This document shows positions 55,169-63,990 of a stretch of 64,000 nucleotides of DNA, piece by piece. The stretch covers positions 62,001 through 126,000 of the forward strand of contig NZ_JAENXS010000005.1 of the NCBI RefSeq assembly GCF_016612535.1, given 5' to 3'. A program made the translations under genes and the position numbers. Position 1 is the stretch's first letter. Every line of letters begins with the position of its first letter. This stretch comes from Bradyrhizobium diazoefficiens (GTDB taxonomy: Bacteria > Pseudomonadota > Alphaproteobacteria > Rhizobiales > Xanthobacteraceae). Under the pieces are notes generated by a model. That model did not search any database. It saw only the letters and a list, made by a program, of their open reading frames with translations, and was not told the DNA's origin.

Positions 55169-56388
55169 CGATGCTTCAGGGCTTTCAGATCGCTCTGCAC
55201 GCCTTGCGGCTCAACCCGCTGCGCAGTTTCCTCACGATGCTCGGGATCGTGATCGGCGTCGCCTCCATCGTGACGGTCTTTGCGATCGGCTCCGGCGCGC
55301 AGCTTCGCCTGCAGGAGCAGATCCGCTCGATCGGCGCCAACGTCCTGATGATCACGCCCGGCGCGGTCTACCAAGGCGGCGTCCGCCTCAAGGAGGGCAC
55401 CAAGCTGACGATGACCGAAAGCGACGTGCAGGCGATCCTCGAGCAGATTCCTGAAATCCAGGCCGCGGCCGGTTCGATCGCCGGAACGGCGCAAGTCATC
55501 CACGAGAGCAAGAACTGGAACACGACGATCAATGGCACGACGGCCGGGCACTTCATGGTGCGCGACTGGCAGCTCGCGTCCGGGCGCTACTTTTCGAGCA
55601 CCGAGGAGGCCGCCGCCGGAAAAGTCGTGATCCTCGGCAGCACGGTCGCGCGCGAGCTGTTCTCACCGGACGACGATCCTATCGGCGCACAGATCAGGAT
55701 CATGAAGGTGCCGCTCGAAGTGATAGGCGTGCTCGATCACAAGGGACCCGCGCAGGACGACGTCGCCTTCGTCCCTCTCACCACGGCCAAGCTGCGCTTC
55801 CTCGGCAGCGCGAGCAACATCAACCGGGATTCGGTCGCCTACATCATTGCGAAGGTGGCCGCCGACGGTCAGATGACCGGAGCACGATCTGAAATCGAAA
55901 GCCTGCTGCGGCAGCGGCACCGGATCGCGGCTGGCCAGGAGGACGACTTCAAGGTCCAGGATCCGGCTGCCGCCATGGAAGCGCAGCAGGGCGCGATCCG
56001 CACCGTGGCGCTTCTGCTCGTCGCCATTGCCTCGGTCTCGTTGCTGGTCGGCGGCATCAGCATCATGAACGTCATGATCGTGTCGGTGACCGAGCGCACC
56101 CGCGAAATCGGCATCCGTCGCGCGCTCGGCGGGCGGATGCGGGACATCCGTCTGCAGTTTCTCTGTGAAGCGCTCGTACTCTGCCTGCTCGGCGGCGCCA
56201 TCGGCGTGCTCGGCGGCGTCACGCTGTCGATGACGGTCGCACGCATGGCCGGCTGGGTCACCTCGATCGACGGCGAAGCAATTGCCCTGGCCCTCGCCTT
56301 TTCAATCGCGACCGGCCTCATCTTTGGTTTCTATCCTGCACACAAGGCGTCCAAGCTCAGTCCAATCGAGGCGCTCAAGACGGAGTGA
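55165..56388 (+). CDS. MacB-like ABC transporter permease
   Basis: The 407 aa protein has the MacB/FtsX layout: N-terminal helix (LRSFLTMLGIVIGVASIVTVFAIGSG), a large periplasmic domain and three C-terminal helices (VALLLVAIASVSLLVGGISIMNVMIVSVTERTREIGIRRALGG, LVLCLLGGAIGVLGGVTLSM, IALALAFSIATGLIFGFYPAHKASKLSPIEAL). It overlaps the ATPase gene by four bases. With the adaptor it forms a tripartite export pump that needs a TolC-like outer channel from elsewhere. Confidence 0.94.
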   Translation: MTMLQGFQIALHALRLNPLRSFLTMLGIVIGVASIVTVFAIGSGAQLRLQEQIRSIGANVLMITPGAVYQGGVRLKEGTKLTMTESDVQAILEQIPEIQAAAGSIAGTAQVIHESKNWNTTINGTTAGHFMVRDWQLASGRYFSSTEEAAAGKVVILGSTVARELFSPDDDPIGAQIRIMKVPLEVIGVLDHKGPAQDDVAFVPLTTAKLRFLGSASNINRDSVAYIIAKVAADGQMTGARSEIESLLRQRHRIAAGQEDDFKVQDPAAAMEAQQGAIRTVALLLVAIASVSLLVGGISIMNVMIVSVTERTREIGIRRALGGRMRDIRLQFLCEALVLCLLGGAIGVLGGVTLSMTVARMAGWVTSIDGEAIALALAFSIATGLIFGFYPAHKASKLSPIEALKTE

Positions 56389-56441
56389 GAACATGCTGGG
56401 TTGGCCACGACATCAAACCAGAGGCCAGGGAGGAGCTAGTC

Positions 56442-56759
56442 ATGAGCCCGGATCCGAAAGACTTGATTACGCCGACGCCGCGTGAGCGCGAATTGATGAT
56501 GCTCATCGCGCGCGGGATGCAGAACAAGAACATCGCCTACGAGCTCAAGATCTCGGAGAACACGGTGCGGGCGCATATCGGCAACATCATGCGCAAATAC
56601 CGCCTCCATAACCGGACCCAGATCGCGATCGTCTATGCACTGAAGGCGGCCCCGCTCTCGCTACGGCGCGATCTGACCAAGAGCGGCGCCAACCCGGCGG
56701 CCGTCAAGCCCGCACAGGCGCTTGCGCAAAATCCAAGGGTTCCGACCGCGCCTGATTGA
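56442..56759 (+). CDS. Stand-alone LuxR/GerE-type DNA-binding protein
   Basis: The 105 aa protein is one GerE helix-turn-helix (LITPTPRERELMMLIARGMQNKNIAYELKISENTVRAHIGNIMRKYRLHNRTQIAIVYAL) with no receiver domain and a disordered tail (PAAVKPAQALAQNPRVPTAPD). GGAGG lies seven bases before the ATG at 56442. It follows the MacAB operon by 53 nt and may be in the same transcript. Single-domain LuxR proteins often work with a partner regulator. Confidence 0.88.
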   Translation: MSPDPKDLITPTPRERELMMLIARGMQNKNIAYELKISENTVRAHIGNIMRKYRLHNRTQIAIVYALKAAPLSLRRDLTKSGANPAAVKPAQALAQNPRVPTAPD

Positions 56760-57693
56760 CTACCCTGGCCACAACACCTTGCGCGTGGCGTCGGGCAAAA
56801 CACCCAAGTCGGGGTCAAGAGAACATCGACAAAATATTTCTCTTTATTAGAATTCGGATTTTTGTTAGACATTATTTACTCCGGCCCAAGGAAGAGGGGC
56901 GATCGCGATCGTCACGAACGCGGGCCGGATGGCGGTGGGCGTGGATCACATCGGCGCGAAGGGTTTTGCAGGGCGGGCAACCGTGAGCGAGGCCGTCGCG
57001 CGCACGACCGGTGTGATCGGCGTACGGCAAAATCGTGTGGTCCTGGTGCCCGGAGCCTGTGCGCCAAGTCTTGCGGTGATGGGTGTCGCCCAACCGGGTG
57101 CACACATCAGCCATCTGCAAGGCGACGGGGGCAATAGTGCATCGCTCCCCGGGGAGATCACGACATAAGCCGTCAAACCACTGCGCAGGGAAGGCCGGAT
57201 GTTTTGGCTACACCTGTATGCCGCTGTGCAGCCTCTTGTAGCGCAACCTTCGCACAGTGGACCGCGGGTGCCAGCCGGCACCCGGTCTTCCCTGCGCCTT
57301 CTTTCAATTGAGGGGGAGGCGACCAAGCAAAGCTCGGGCGAACAAGCCGCGAGGATGCGAACTCATGTTGATGTTTCAAAGACGGTCTCGTTCCCCGGAC
57401 GCAGTGCAGCGCGCAGCAGTGCGCTGCAGAGCCGGGGCCCATGTTGCAGCGAACCGCGCGGCCTCTCTGGGTCCCGACTCTGCGCAGCAACGCGAAGACG
57501 CGTCGCAGCGCGTCCGGGACATGAGGGCCCTGCCCCTTCATCCCCGCAATGACGAATCCGTGGACGCCTGGCCCCTTCCCTGTCACTTCTGCATGCCCAT
57601 TCGCTCTTGTAACAAAACTGTCATGCAGCAAAACTAAACGATACCCGGGGGCCGCGGTTCGGCGGCCAAGCTGCCTCACCGTTAGGAGATTTG
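56760..57693. repeat. Gene-free region made of dispersed-repeat material
   Basis: No gene is convincing across these 934 nt. The part from about 56,890 to 57,310 and the part from about 57,325 to 57,560 look like intergenic repeat blocks I recall from many Bradyrhizobium sequences (GC-rich, with short palindromes such as GCAGCGC...GCGCTGC at 57,406-57,427 and many in-frame stops in all frames). Open frames in it have repetitive, arginine/cysteine-rich translations and no domain. A local structured unit is listed separately. Confidence 0.6.
57183..57297. ncRNA. Structured element, candidate repeat RNA
   Basis: An 11-bp closing stem, GCGCAGGGAAG (57183-57193) with its complement at 57287-57297, encloses a stem at 57221-57229/57252-57260 (9 pairs, one G-U) and a short hairpin GGGTGCC-AGCC-GGCACCC at 57266-57283. 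GCTACA at 57207-57212 could also pair with TGTAGC at 57237-57242, which would make a pseudoknot with the second stem. Nested, compatible pairing over 115 nt is unlikely by chance, but transcription is not shown and the strand is not known. Confidence 0.4.
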
Positions 57694-59550
57694 ATGCGCC
57701 GTTCACTGGTGTTGCTGTCAGCCGGGCTGACAGTCCTGTCCACCGGATTTGCCTCCGCAGAGAATAACACGCCCCGCAACCTGATCCTGTTCATTCCCGA
57801 CGGGTTGCGCGCGCTGAAGGTCACCCCCGAGACGGCGCCGGCGATGGCCGAGGTCCGCGACAAGGGCGTCAACTTCAAGAACTCGCATTCGCTGTTCCCG
57901 ACCTTCACCATGGCCAACGGCTCGGCGATGTCGACCGGCCATTATCTCGGCGACACCGGCGTGTTCTCCAACACGATCTGGACCAACTATACCTCGACGC
58001 CCGCCGGCGACACCGTAGTCCCCTTCATCGAGAACGACGCCGTGCTCGGCGATATCGACGAGCATTTCAAGGGCGACTATCTCAACGAAGACACCGTTTT
58101 GAAGATGGCCCGCGACAAGGGGCTGAGCACGGCGGCGATCGGCAAGGTCGGCCCGACCTACCAGTGGGACCACACCGATCATCCGGACAAGCCGGGCAAG
58201 CACTCGATCGTCATCGACGATGCCACCGGCGGCAAGGCCGGCGTGGCGCTCTCGGACGAAATGAAGGACGCCCTCACCAAGGCCGGTCTCGCCCTCGCCG
58301 CCCCCGGCCGCGGCGACAACGGCAAGGCCGGCGATGCCAGGACGCCCGGCACCACGACGGCCAACATCGTGCAACAGGCCTATTTCGCCGACGTCGCCAC
58401 CAAAGTGGTGCTGCCGATGTTCAAGGCGCGCAACAAGCCGTTCGTGCTGGTGTTCTGGTCGCGCGATCCTGATGGCACCCAGCATAATCAGGGTGACAGC
58501 CTCAACCAGATCCTGCCGGGCATCAACGGCCCGAGCACGATAGCGAGCATCAAGAATGTCGACAACAACCTCGCCCAGATCCGCAAGGCGCTGGACGAGC
58601 TCGGGCTTGCCGCCAACACCAACATCATGATCCAGGCCGACCACGGCTTCTCGACCATCTCCAAGGAGAGCAAGACCAGTCCCTCGGCCAAGGTCAGCTA
58701 TGACGACACGCCGAAGGACTTCTTGCCGATGGGCTTCGTGGCATTGGACCTTGCCAAGGCGCTCGACCTGCCGCTGTTCGACCCCAACGACAAGAACGCG
58801 GCCGTCACCGGCAACGCCCATCCGAAGGCCGGCAATGGCGTGCTCGGCAAGGATCCGACCAAGCCCGATGTTGTCGTCGCCACCAATGGCGGCTCGGATC
58901 TCGTCTACCTGCCGAACAAGGACAAGAAGCTCGCAGCCAGGACCGTCAAGGCTCTGATGGAGCAGGACTACGTCTCCGGCCTGTTCGTCGACGACTCCCT
59001 CGGTCGCTTCCCCGGCACGCTGCCGCTGTCGAGCATCAATCTGCGCGGCAAGGCGGCGACGCCGACCCCTGCGATCGTCGTCAACTTCCGCTCCTACGCC
59101 AGCGAGTGCGGCGAGGCGCCGACCAATTGCTCGGTGCAGGTCGCCGACACCGTGCTGCGCCAGGGCCAGGGCATGCACGGCAGCTTCAGCCGCGGCGACA
59201 CCTACAACTTCATGGCTGCGATCGGTCCGGACTTCAAGGCCGGCTTCGTCGACGAGCTCCCGGTCAGCAATGCTGACGTTGGCATGACCGCGGCCCAGCT
59301 CCTGGGCCTGCGTGGTTCGGAGAATGGCGGCCTGGTCGGCCGGGTGATGTCCGAGGCCCTGCCCAACGGCATCATCCCGAAGGCGTTCAAGGCCGTGGAG
59401 AAGTCGAAGAAGAAGTCCGAGAACGGTCTCGAGACCGTGCTCAACGTCCAGCGCGTCGGCAGCCAGCGCTATTTCGACGCTGCCGGCTTCGTCGGCCGGA
59501 CGCTTGGCCTGGAGCCGGAGGCCGGCAAACAAAAAACGGCGGGGAAATAA
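57694..59550 (+). CDS. Secreted alkaline phosphatase/phosphodiesterase-superfamily enzyme
   Basis: The 618 aa protein has a signal peptide (MRRSLVLLSAGLTVLSTGFASAE) and the NPP/alkaline phosphatase metal motifs: LILFIPDGLRA, FPTFTMANGSAMSTGH with the catalytic Thr, FWSRDPDGTQHNQGD and IMIQADHGFSTI. It probably hydrolyses phosphodiesters or nucleotides in the periplasm using two metal ions. GGAG lies six bases before the ATG at 57694. The stop codon lies in the loop of the terminator hairpin at 59537. Confidence 0.92.
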   Translation: MRRSLVLLSAGLTVLSTGFASAENNTPRNLILFIPDGLRALKVTPETAPAMAEVRDKGVNFKNSHSLFPTFTMANGSAMSTGHYLGDTGVFSNTIWTNYTSTPAGDTVVPFIENDAVLGDIDEHFKGDYLNEDTVLKMARDKGLSTAAIGKVGPTYQWDHTDHPDKPGKHSIVIDDATGGKAGVALSDEMKDALTKAGLALAAPGRGDNGKAGDARTPGTTTANIVQQAYFADVATKVVLPMFKARNKPFVLVFWSRDPDGTQHNQGDSLNQILPGINGPSTIASIKNVDNNLAQIRKALDELGLAANTNIMIQADHGFSTISKESKTSPSAKVSYDDTPKDFLPMGFVALDLAKALDLPLFDPNDKNAAVTGNAHPKAGNGVLGKDPTKPDVVVATNGGSDLVYLPNKDKKLAARTVKALMEQDYVSGLFVDDSLGRFPGTLPLSSINLRGKAATPTPAIVVNFRSYASECGEAPTNCSVQVADTVLRQGQGMHGSFSRGDTYNFMAAIGPDFKAGFVDELPVSNADVGMTAAQLLGLRGSENGGLVGRVMSEALPNGIIPKAFKAVEKSKKKSENGLETVLNVQRVGSQRYFDAAGFVGRTLGLEPEAGKQKTAGK

Positions 59551-59558
59551 CCCCGCCG
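59537..59558 (+). terminator. Rho-independent-type terminator hairpin
   Basis: CGGCGGGG-AAATAA-CCCCGCCG is an 8-bp perfect stem whose loop contains the stop codon of the phosphodiesterase gene, followed by CTTCATTT. A second hairpin at 59567-59585 (GCGCCCTCA and its complement) lies just beyond it and could serve the convergent gene at 59615. Confidence 0.75.
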
Positions 59559-59614
59559 CTTCATTTGCGCCCTCAATGAGGGCGCGAAAATCTCTCGGTC
59601 ACATGCCCGGATTT

Positions 59615-60181
59615 TTACATTCCAATGTCGAACACGTTCGGCAATTGGCCCGCCAAAGGCAGCGCGGTGGCGCCCAGGAAGGTCGCCACCATCGCCATCA
59701 GACGACGGTTGTTGTGGCGCTTGCCGCGCATCTGGCCGGCGATCCATTCCAGCATCTCGCTGTTGACCTTCGAGGCATAGGACGGCGCCCAGCTCTCGAT
59801 GTCCTGCGTCAGCGCAACGTTGCGCGGCGGCACCTTCAAACCGGAGGCACTTGCGGCGTAGTGGGCGACGGCCTTGGTCAGCAAATCCTCGAACCGGCCG
59901 CCATCGGTGCGCTCGGTCGCGGCCTCGTTGATCTCGAACAGTGCTTCGGCTTCGGCACGGCTGACCGGCTGGTCGTTAACCGCGGTGGCGGTCAGGATGC
60001 GAGCGCACCAGGCGGTATCATCGGTATCGAGCGAGCGAGAAAAGTGCACCCGGCCCTTGGTGGTCGGGCCTTCGCCCGTGATCACGCCGTCGCGCACAAT
60101 CGAGAGTGCATGGGCCGCTGTATCGCGGCAGGACGGTTCGAGGGACGGCGATTCAACGGATTTAGGCGCAGCGGCGGACAT
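59615..60181 (-). CDS. Hypothetical protein with C-terminal hydrophobic segment
   Basis: The 188 aa protein reads DTAAHALSIVRDGVITGEGPTTKGRVHFSRSL, SRAEAEALFEINEAATERTDGGRFEDLLTKAVAHYAASASG and a C-terminal hydrophobic segment (LMAMVATFLGATALPLAGQ). The EALFEINEA motif recalls loop-helix proteins, but no family is certain. It is convergent with the phosphodiesterase gene. The start at 60181 has a good AAGTGAACT-like purine region but no clear Shine-Dalgarno. Confidence 0.6.
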   Translation of the reverse strand: MSAAAPKSVESPSLEPSCRDTAAHALSIVRDGVITGEGPTTKGRVHFSRSLDTDDTAWCARILTATAVNDQPVSRAEAEALFEINEAATERTDGGRFEDLLTKAVAHYAASASGLKVPPRNVALTQDIESWAPSYASKVNSEMLEWIAGQMRGKRHNNRRLMAMVATFLGATALPLAGQLPNVFDIGM

Positions 60182-60557
60182 AGTTCACTTCCAGATTTCT
60201 TCTGATCGACCAGCATTTTCATGCGGGCGTAAAGGGGTGGTTAACGATTCGATACGGGGATCGCGACTTTTCATGATGGTTGCCAATTGGTCGCTATCAG
60301 GACGGTTTTGGTTCCATCAAACGTCGGGCGAGCGTGATGCGGGTCATAAAAGGCTTTATCGGGGCAATCGGGACCGTGTCGCTCTGGTGAAGATGTTTCG
60401 CCGCAGGCGCCCCTCTAACAGAAAGGTGCTAGGAAATCGGCCTCTCAGGGAAGGAGTTCACATTTGACTTGAAGCGGTTCACTTGGTCTCGCCGAGACCT
60501 TATACTAATAGCGACGACAGTAATTCACAAGCAAATTCAATGTGATGAGGTAGAACC
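60182..60557 (+). promoter_or_regulatory. Peroxiredoxin promoter region
   Basis: There is no gene in these 376 nt. The right end contains a sigma-70-like promoter with TTCACT (60478-60483) and TATACT (60501-60506) at 17 bp spacing. The spacer is filled by the palindrome GGTCTC-GCC-GAGACC (60485-60499), a position where a repressor or MerR-type activator would act. Confidence 0.6.
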
Positions 60558-61217
60558 ATGACACTTCCGATCGGCGCCACCGCCCCCGATTTCGAAGCCG
60601 AGACCACCGAAGGGAAGATCAAGTTCCACGACTGGATCGGCAACAGCTGGGCGCTGCTGTTCTCGCACCCGAAGGACTTCACGCCGGTTTGTACGACCGA
60701 GCTCGGCGCTCTCGCCAAGTTGAAGCCGGAATTCGACAAGCGCGGCGTCAAGCTGATGGGCCTCTCGGTCGACCCGGTCGACCGCCACTCGAAATGGTCG
60801 GAGGACATCAAGGAGACGCAAGGCGCCGCTCCGAACTATCCGATGATCGGCGACACCGATTTCAACGTCTCGAAGCTCTACGGCATGCTGCCGGCCTCGA
60901 CCTCGGGCGATCCCCTCACCCGGACGCCTGCCGACAACCAGACCGTCCGCAACGTCTTCATCATCGGGCCGGACAAGAAGATCAAGCTGGTGCTGGTCTA
61001 TCCGATGACCACGGGCCGAAACTTCCAGGAAATCCTGCGTGTGATCGACTCGCTTCAGCTCACAGCCAAGCATCGCGTCGCGACGCCGGCCGACTGGCAG
61101 CAGGGCGAGGACGTCATCATCTCGGGCTCGGTTTCCAACGACGAGGCCAAGACGATCTACCCGCAGGGCTGGAAAGAGCCGAAGCCTTACATCCGGATCG
61201 TGCCGCAGCCCAAATAA
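60558..61217 (+). CDS. 1-Cys peroxiredoxin (Prx6-type)
   Basis: The 219 aa protein has the peroxidatic motif SHPKDFTPVCTTELGALA with C45 as the only cysteine in the protein, and the Prx6 C-terminal domain (KIKLVLVYPMTTGRNFQEILRVIDSLQL). It reduces peroxides and needs an external reductant because no resolving cysteine is present. A palindrome sits in its promoter spacer (60485-60499). It is not in an operon with other redox genes. Confidence 0.94.
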   Translation: MTLPIGATAPDFEAETTEGKIKFHDWIGNSWALLFSHPKDFTPVCTTELGALAKLKPEFDKRGVKLMGLSVDPVDRHSKWSEDIKETQGAAPNYPMIGDTDFNVSKLYGMLPASTSGDPLTRTPADNQTVRNVFIIGPDKKIKLVLVYPMTTGRNFQEILRVIDSLQLTAKHRVATPADWQQGEDVIISGSVSNDEAKTIYPQGWKEPKPYIRIVPQPK

Positions 61218-61318
61218 GGGGCCGTTATCCGGTTGCACGCTCGGCGGCCTCCCTGCCCGTCAGTTGCATCACGGCCGGCCGATGGTTTCGGCCGGCCAAG
61301 GGGAAGATCAAGGAGAGA

Positions 61319-63049
61319 TCAAGCCGCTCGCACGCGATCGAGGAAGCTATCGACCTCGGCCTTGAGATGCAGGCTGTCGCCTGACAGCGCCTGGGCGGAG
61401 GCAAACATCCGGCTCGACGTTTCGCCGGTCTCACTGGCGCCCTCGGCTGCTTGACGGACGTTGATGGCGACGTCGGCCGTACCGGAGGCCGCAGCGCGAA
61501 CGCTGGACGCGATGTTCTGAGTGGCGCCCCGCTGCTGCTCGACCGCAGCCGAGATCGAGCTGGCGATGCCGCTGATGCGCTCGATGGTCTCTGTGATCGC
61601 CTTGATCGCGACAACCGACTCCTCGGTTGCAAGCTGCATGCTCGCGATCTGGGTCGAGATCTCGTCGGTCGCCTTGGCGGTCTGGCCAGCGAGCGTCTTG
61701 ACCTCCTGAGCCACCACCGCGAAACCGCGGCCGGCATCGCCCGCGCGCGCGGCCTCGATGGTGGCGTTCAGCGCCAGCAGATTGGTCTGCTCGGCGATGG
61801 AAGTGATCAGCTTGACGACGTCGCCGATTCGGGAGCCCGCCTCGGAGAGCTGCGCGATGCGCTGGTCGGTGGCCTCGGCCTGCTGCACCGCCTCGGCGGA
61901 GATCGCGTTGGATTCCTGCACCCTTCGGGTGATGTCGGAAATCGACTGCGACAGCTCGTCGGAGGCTGACGCCGCCGAACGGACATGGTCGGAGGCTTGC
62001 TCCGAAGCCCCGGCCGATTGCGCCGACAGCTCGGCGGTGGAACGCGCGGTGTCGGTCAATTGCCGGGCCACGCGTTCGAACTCGCCGGAGGATTGCAGCA
62101 CCTTGTCGAGGATGCCGCCGACGCTGCCGCGGAACTCATCGACGAAGTTACGCAGCTCGGATTTGCGCTGCTCGACGGCTGCAGCCGAAGCTGCGGCCTG
62201 CTCGCTGCGCAGCCGCGCCCGCTCCAGCGAATTGCTCTTGAACACCGCAACCGTGCGCGCGATCTCGCCGATCTCGTCAGCGCGATCCTCGCATTCGATC
62301 GCGACGTCGCTCTCGCCATTGGCAAGCGCCGTCAGCGAGCGCGTAACCGAGGTGAGCGGCCGGGTGATACGGCGGACGACCAGCATGGTGAGGATCAGGA
62401 CGAGCAGCGCGGCGATGCCGGCTGCGATCGCCATGCTCTCGATCGCCTGGGCCAGCATGCGCTCGTACTGCGCCATCGGGATGCCGACATAGAGAACGCC
62501 GACGACCTTGCCGGCTGCATCCGCGATCGGAAAATAAGCCGTCATGAAGGACTTGCCGAACAGGGTCGCCGGCCCCTTATAAGCTTCGCCACGGCGCAGG
62601 ACGGCTTGCGCCGGATGGTCGGCAGCAAGCTGCGTGCCGACGGCGCGGTCGCCATTCTCCTTTTTCACATTGGTCGAGCGGCGGACGAACTGCCCGCTCG
62701 CATCGTCAAACACGAACAGGGTCGCATTACCGCCGACATAGGATACCGCACGATCGACGATGGCGTGATCTTTGAGATCCGGCATCTTGGCGATCTCGGC
62801 GCGCGCCACCGCACCATCCCGCATCGTGATCCTGGCGTCAGGAACGATCTCGGCGAAGGCCAGCGCCAGCGTGCGCAGACTGACCTCGATGTCGCGCAGC
62901 GCACGCTCATTGAAGGCGGAGGTGAGCGACCAATAGCCGGCCCCGACCACCAATGCGGTGTTCATCGCAATAAGCAGGACCGCACATAGGACGGCCTTGG
63001 TACCTAGCTTGAACTGCGGCACGAACTTCGCCGTTAATGAGTTGGACAT
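61319..63049 (-). CDS. Methyl-accepting chemotaxis protein
   Basis: The 576 aa protein has an N-terminal transmembrane helix ([28 protein letters not shown]), a periplasmic Cache-type sensor (residues about 40-180, [29 protein letters not shown]), a second helix ([20 protein letters not shown]), a HAMP domain ([26 protein letters not shown]) and the signalling hairpin [43 protein letters not shown]. The ATG at 63049 was chosen over the frame at 63088 because it starts with the expected basic, hydrophobic lead. The ligand is unknown. Confidence 0.94.
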   Translation of the reverse strand: MSNSLTAKFVPQFKLGTKAVLCAVLLIAMNTALVVGAGYWSLTSAFNERALRDIEVSLRTLALAFAEIVPDARITMRDGAVARAEIAKMPDLKDHAIVDRAVSYVGGNATLFVFDDASGQFVRRSTNVKKENGDRAVGTQLAADHPAQAVLRRGEAYKGPATLFGKSFMTAYFPIADAAGKVVGVLYVGIPMAQYERMLAQAIESMAIAAGIAALLVLILTMLVVRRITRPLTSVTRSLTALANGESDVAIECEDRADEIGEIARTVAVFKSNSLERARLRSEQAAASAAAVEQRKSELRNFVDEFRGSVGGILDKVLQSSGEFERVARQLTDTARSTAELSAQSAGASEQASDHVRSAASASDELSQSISDITRRVQESNAISAEAVQQAEATDQRIAQLSEAGSRIGDVVKLITSIAEQTNLLALNATIEAARAGDAGRGFAVVAQEVKTLAGQTAKATDEISTQIASMQLATEESVVAIKAITETIERISGIASSISAAVEQQRGATQNIASSVRAAASGTADVAINVRQAAEGASETGETSSRMFASAQALSGDSLHLKAEVDSFLDRVRAA

Positions 63050-63165
63050 GAATGGAACCATCCCCGGAATTCTTGCATATTCGTGCAATCGGCTTTCGGC
63101 TCCATTAACGGTGGTTCACGCCTCCGCAACTGGCATGCTTTCCAAATCGCAAACGAGGACGCCTC

Positions 63166-63589
63166 TGACCACGCCAAGCGCGCCGCCAAATTGTCGTCTG
63201 GTTCCGCGACGATCTCCGCCTGTCCGATCAACCTGCCCTCCATGCCGCTGCCAAATCCGGCGCGCCGGTGAGAGGCGGATGCCGGCAGCAATCCCGCCAA
63301 CTGGCAATGGGTCGCCGGCTGCGGCGCCGACGCCGCACCTACTTCCGCGTGTTCAACCCGGTGCTCCAGGGCGAGAAGTTCGATTCTGACGGAACCTATG
63401 TCCGGCGCTGGGTGCCGGAGGCTGAAAGACATCCCGGCGAAGCTGATCCAGCAACCCTGGCAGGCGACTCCGATCGAGCTTGCGAGCGCGGGCGTCACGC
63501 TCGGCAAGACCTATCCGCAATCGATCATCGATCATATCAAAGGGCGCGAGCGCGCGCTCGCCGCTTACGCAAAGATCCGCAAAAATTGA
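63166..63589 (+). pseudogene. Deoxyribodipyrimidine photolyase remnant
   Basis: Two separate photolyase blocks remain. The first is the N-terminal [27 protein letters not shown] (from 63190). The second holds C-terminal pieces in shifting frames: [44 protein letters not shown], then [52 protein letters not shown]. About 300 residues in the middle are missing, the start codon is CTG and several frame changes exist. DNA repair by this gene is lost. Confidence 0.88.
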
Positions 63590-63657
63590 GCGCTGCTTTG
63601 ACACAATTATGAAACCCGCTATCGTCATCGCTCCATGCAAACCGTGGGGGACACGAT

Positions 63658-63945
63658 ATGGACGACGATAAGCCGATCACCGAGCAGGCGATGGAGACGA
63701 TCACCACCGCCGTCGAAGCGACCAAGGACGCCGCAGTCACCGCCGTCAAGAAGGTGAAGAAAGCAACCAAGGTCGCGAAGAAAGTAGCGCCGAAGAAGGC
63801 AGCCAAGAAGAAGGCCAAGAAGGCTGCGAAGAAAACCGCGAAGAAGGCTGCCAAGAAGTCGGCGAAGAAGGCAGCCAAGAAGACCGTGAAAAAGGCTTCC
63901 AAGAAGGCCGCCAAGAAGAAAAAAGCCAAGAAGGCCAAGCGCTGA
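63658..63945 (+). CDS. Lysine/alanine-rich histone H1-like protein
   Basis: The 95 aa protein has a short acidic opening (MDDDKPITEQAMETITTAVEATKDAA) and then a long KKAAKK-type tail with no hydrophobic residues. Such proteins resemble the C-terminal domain of eukaryotic histone H1 and bacterial histone-like (HctB/AlgR3-type) DNA-binding proteins. GGGGG at seven bases precedes the ATG. A terminator hairpin follows at 63963. Confidence 0.8.
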   Translation: MDDDKPITEQAMETITTAVEATKDAAVTAVKKVKKATKVAKKVAPKKAAKKKAKKAAKKTAKKAAKKSAKKAAKKTVKKASKKAAKKKKAKKAKR

Positions 63946-63962
63946 TCGCTGCTCCAGAGCAA

Positions 63963-63990
63963 ATTTCCGGGCGCGGACGCGCCCGGAAAT
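63963..63990 (+). terminator. Terminator hairpin after the histone-like gene
   Basis: ATTTCCGGGCGC-GGAC-GCGCCCGGAAAT is a perfect 12-bp stem with a four-base loop, 17 nt after the stop codon. The stem begins and ends with an A/T run, as is common in bidirectional terminators. Confidence 0.75.

Noticed and set aside
56862..57637. Several short overlapping frames in the repeat block
   Set aside because: Repetitive Arg/Cys/Pro-rich translations on both strands in a block that looks like dispersed non-coding repeat; no domain.
57718..59532. 604-codon minus-strand frame opposite the phosphodiesterase gene
   Set aside because: The plus-strand gene has a signal peptide, all metal motifs and a terminator; the antisense frame has none.
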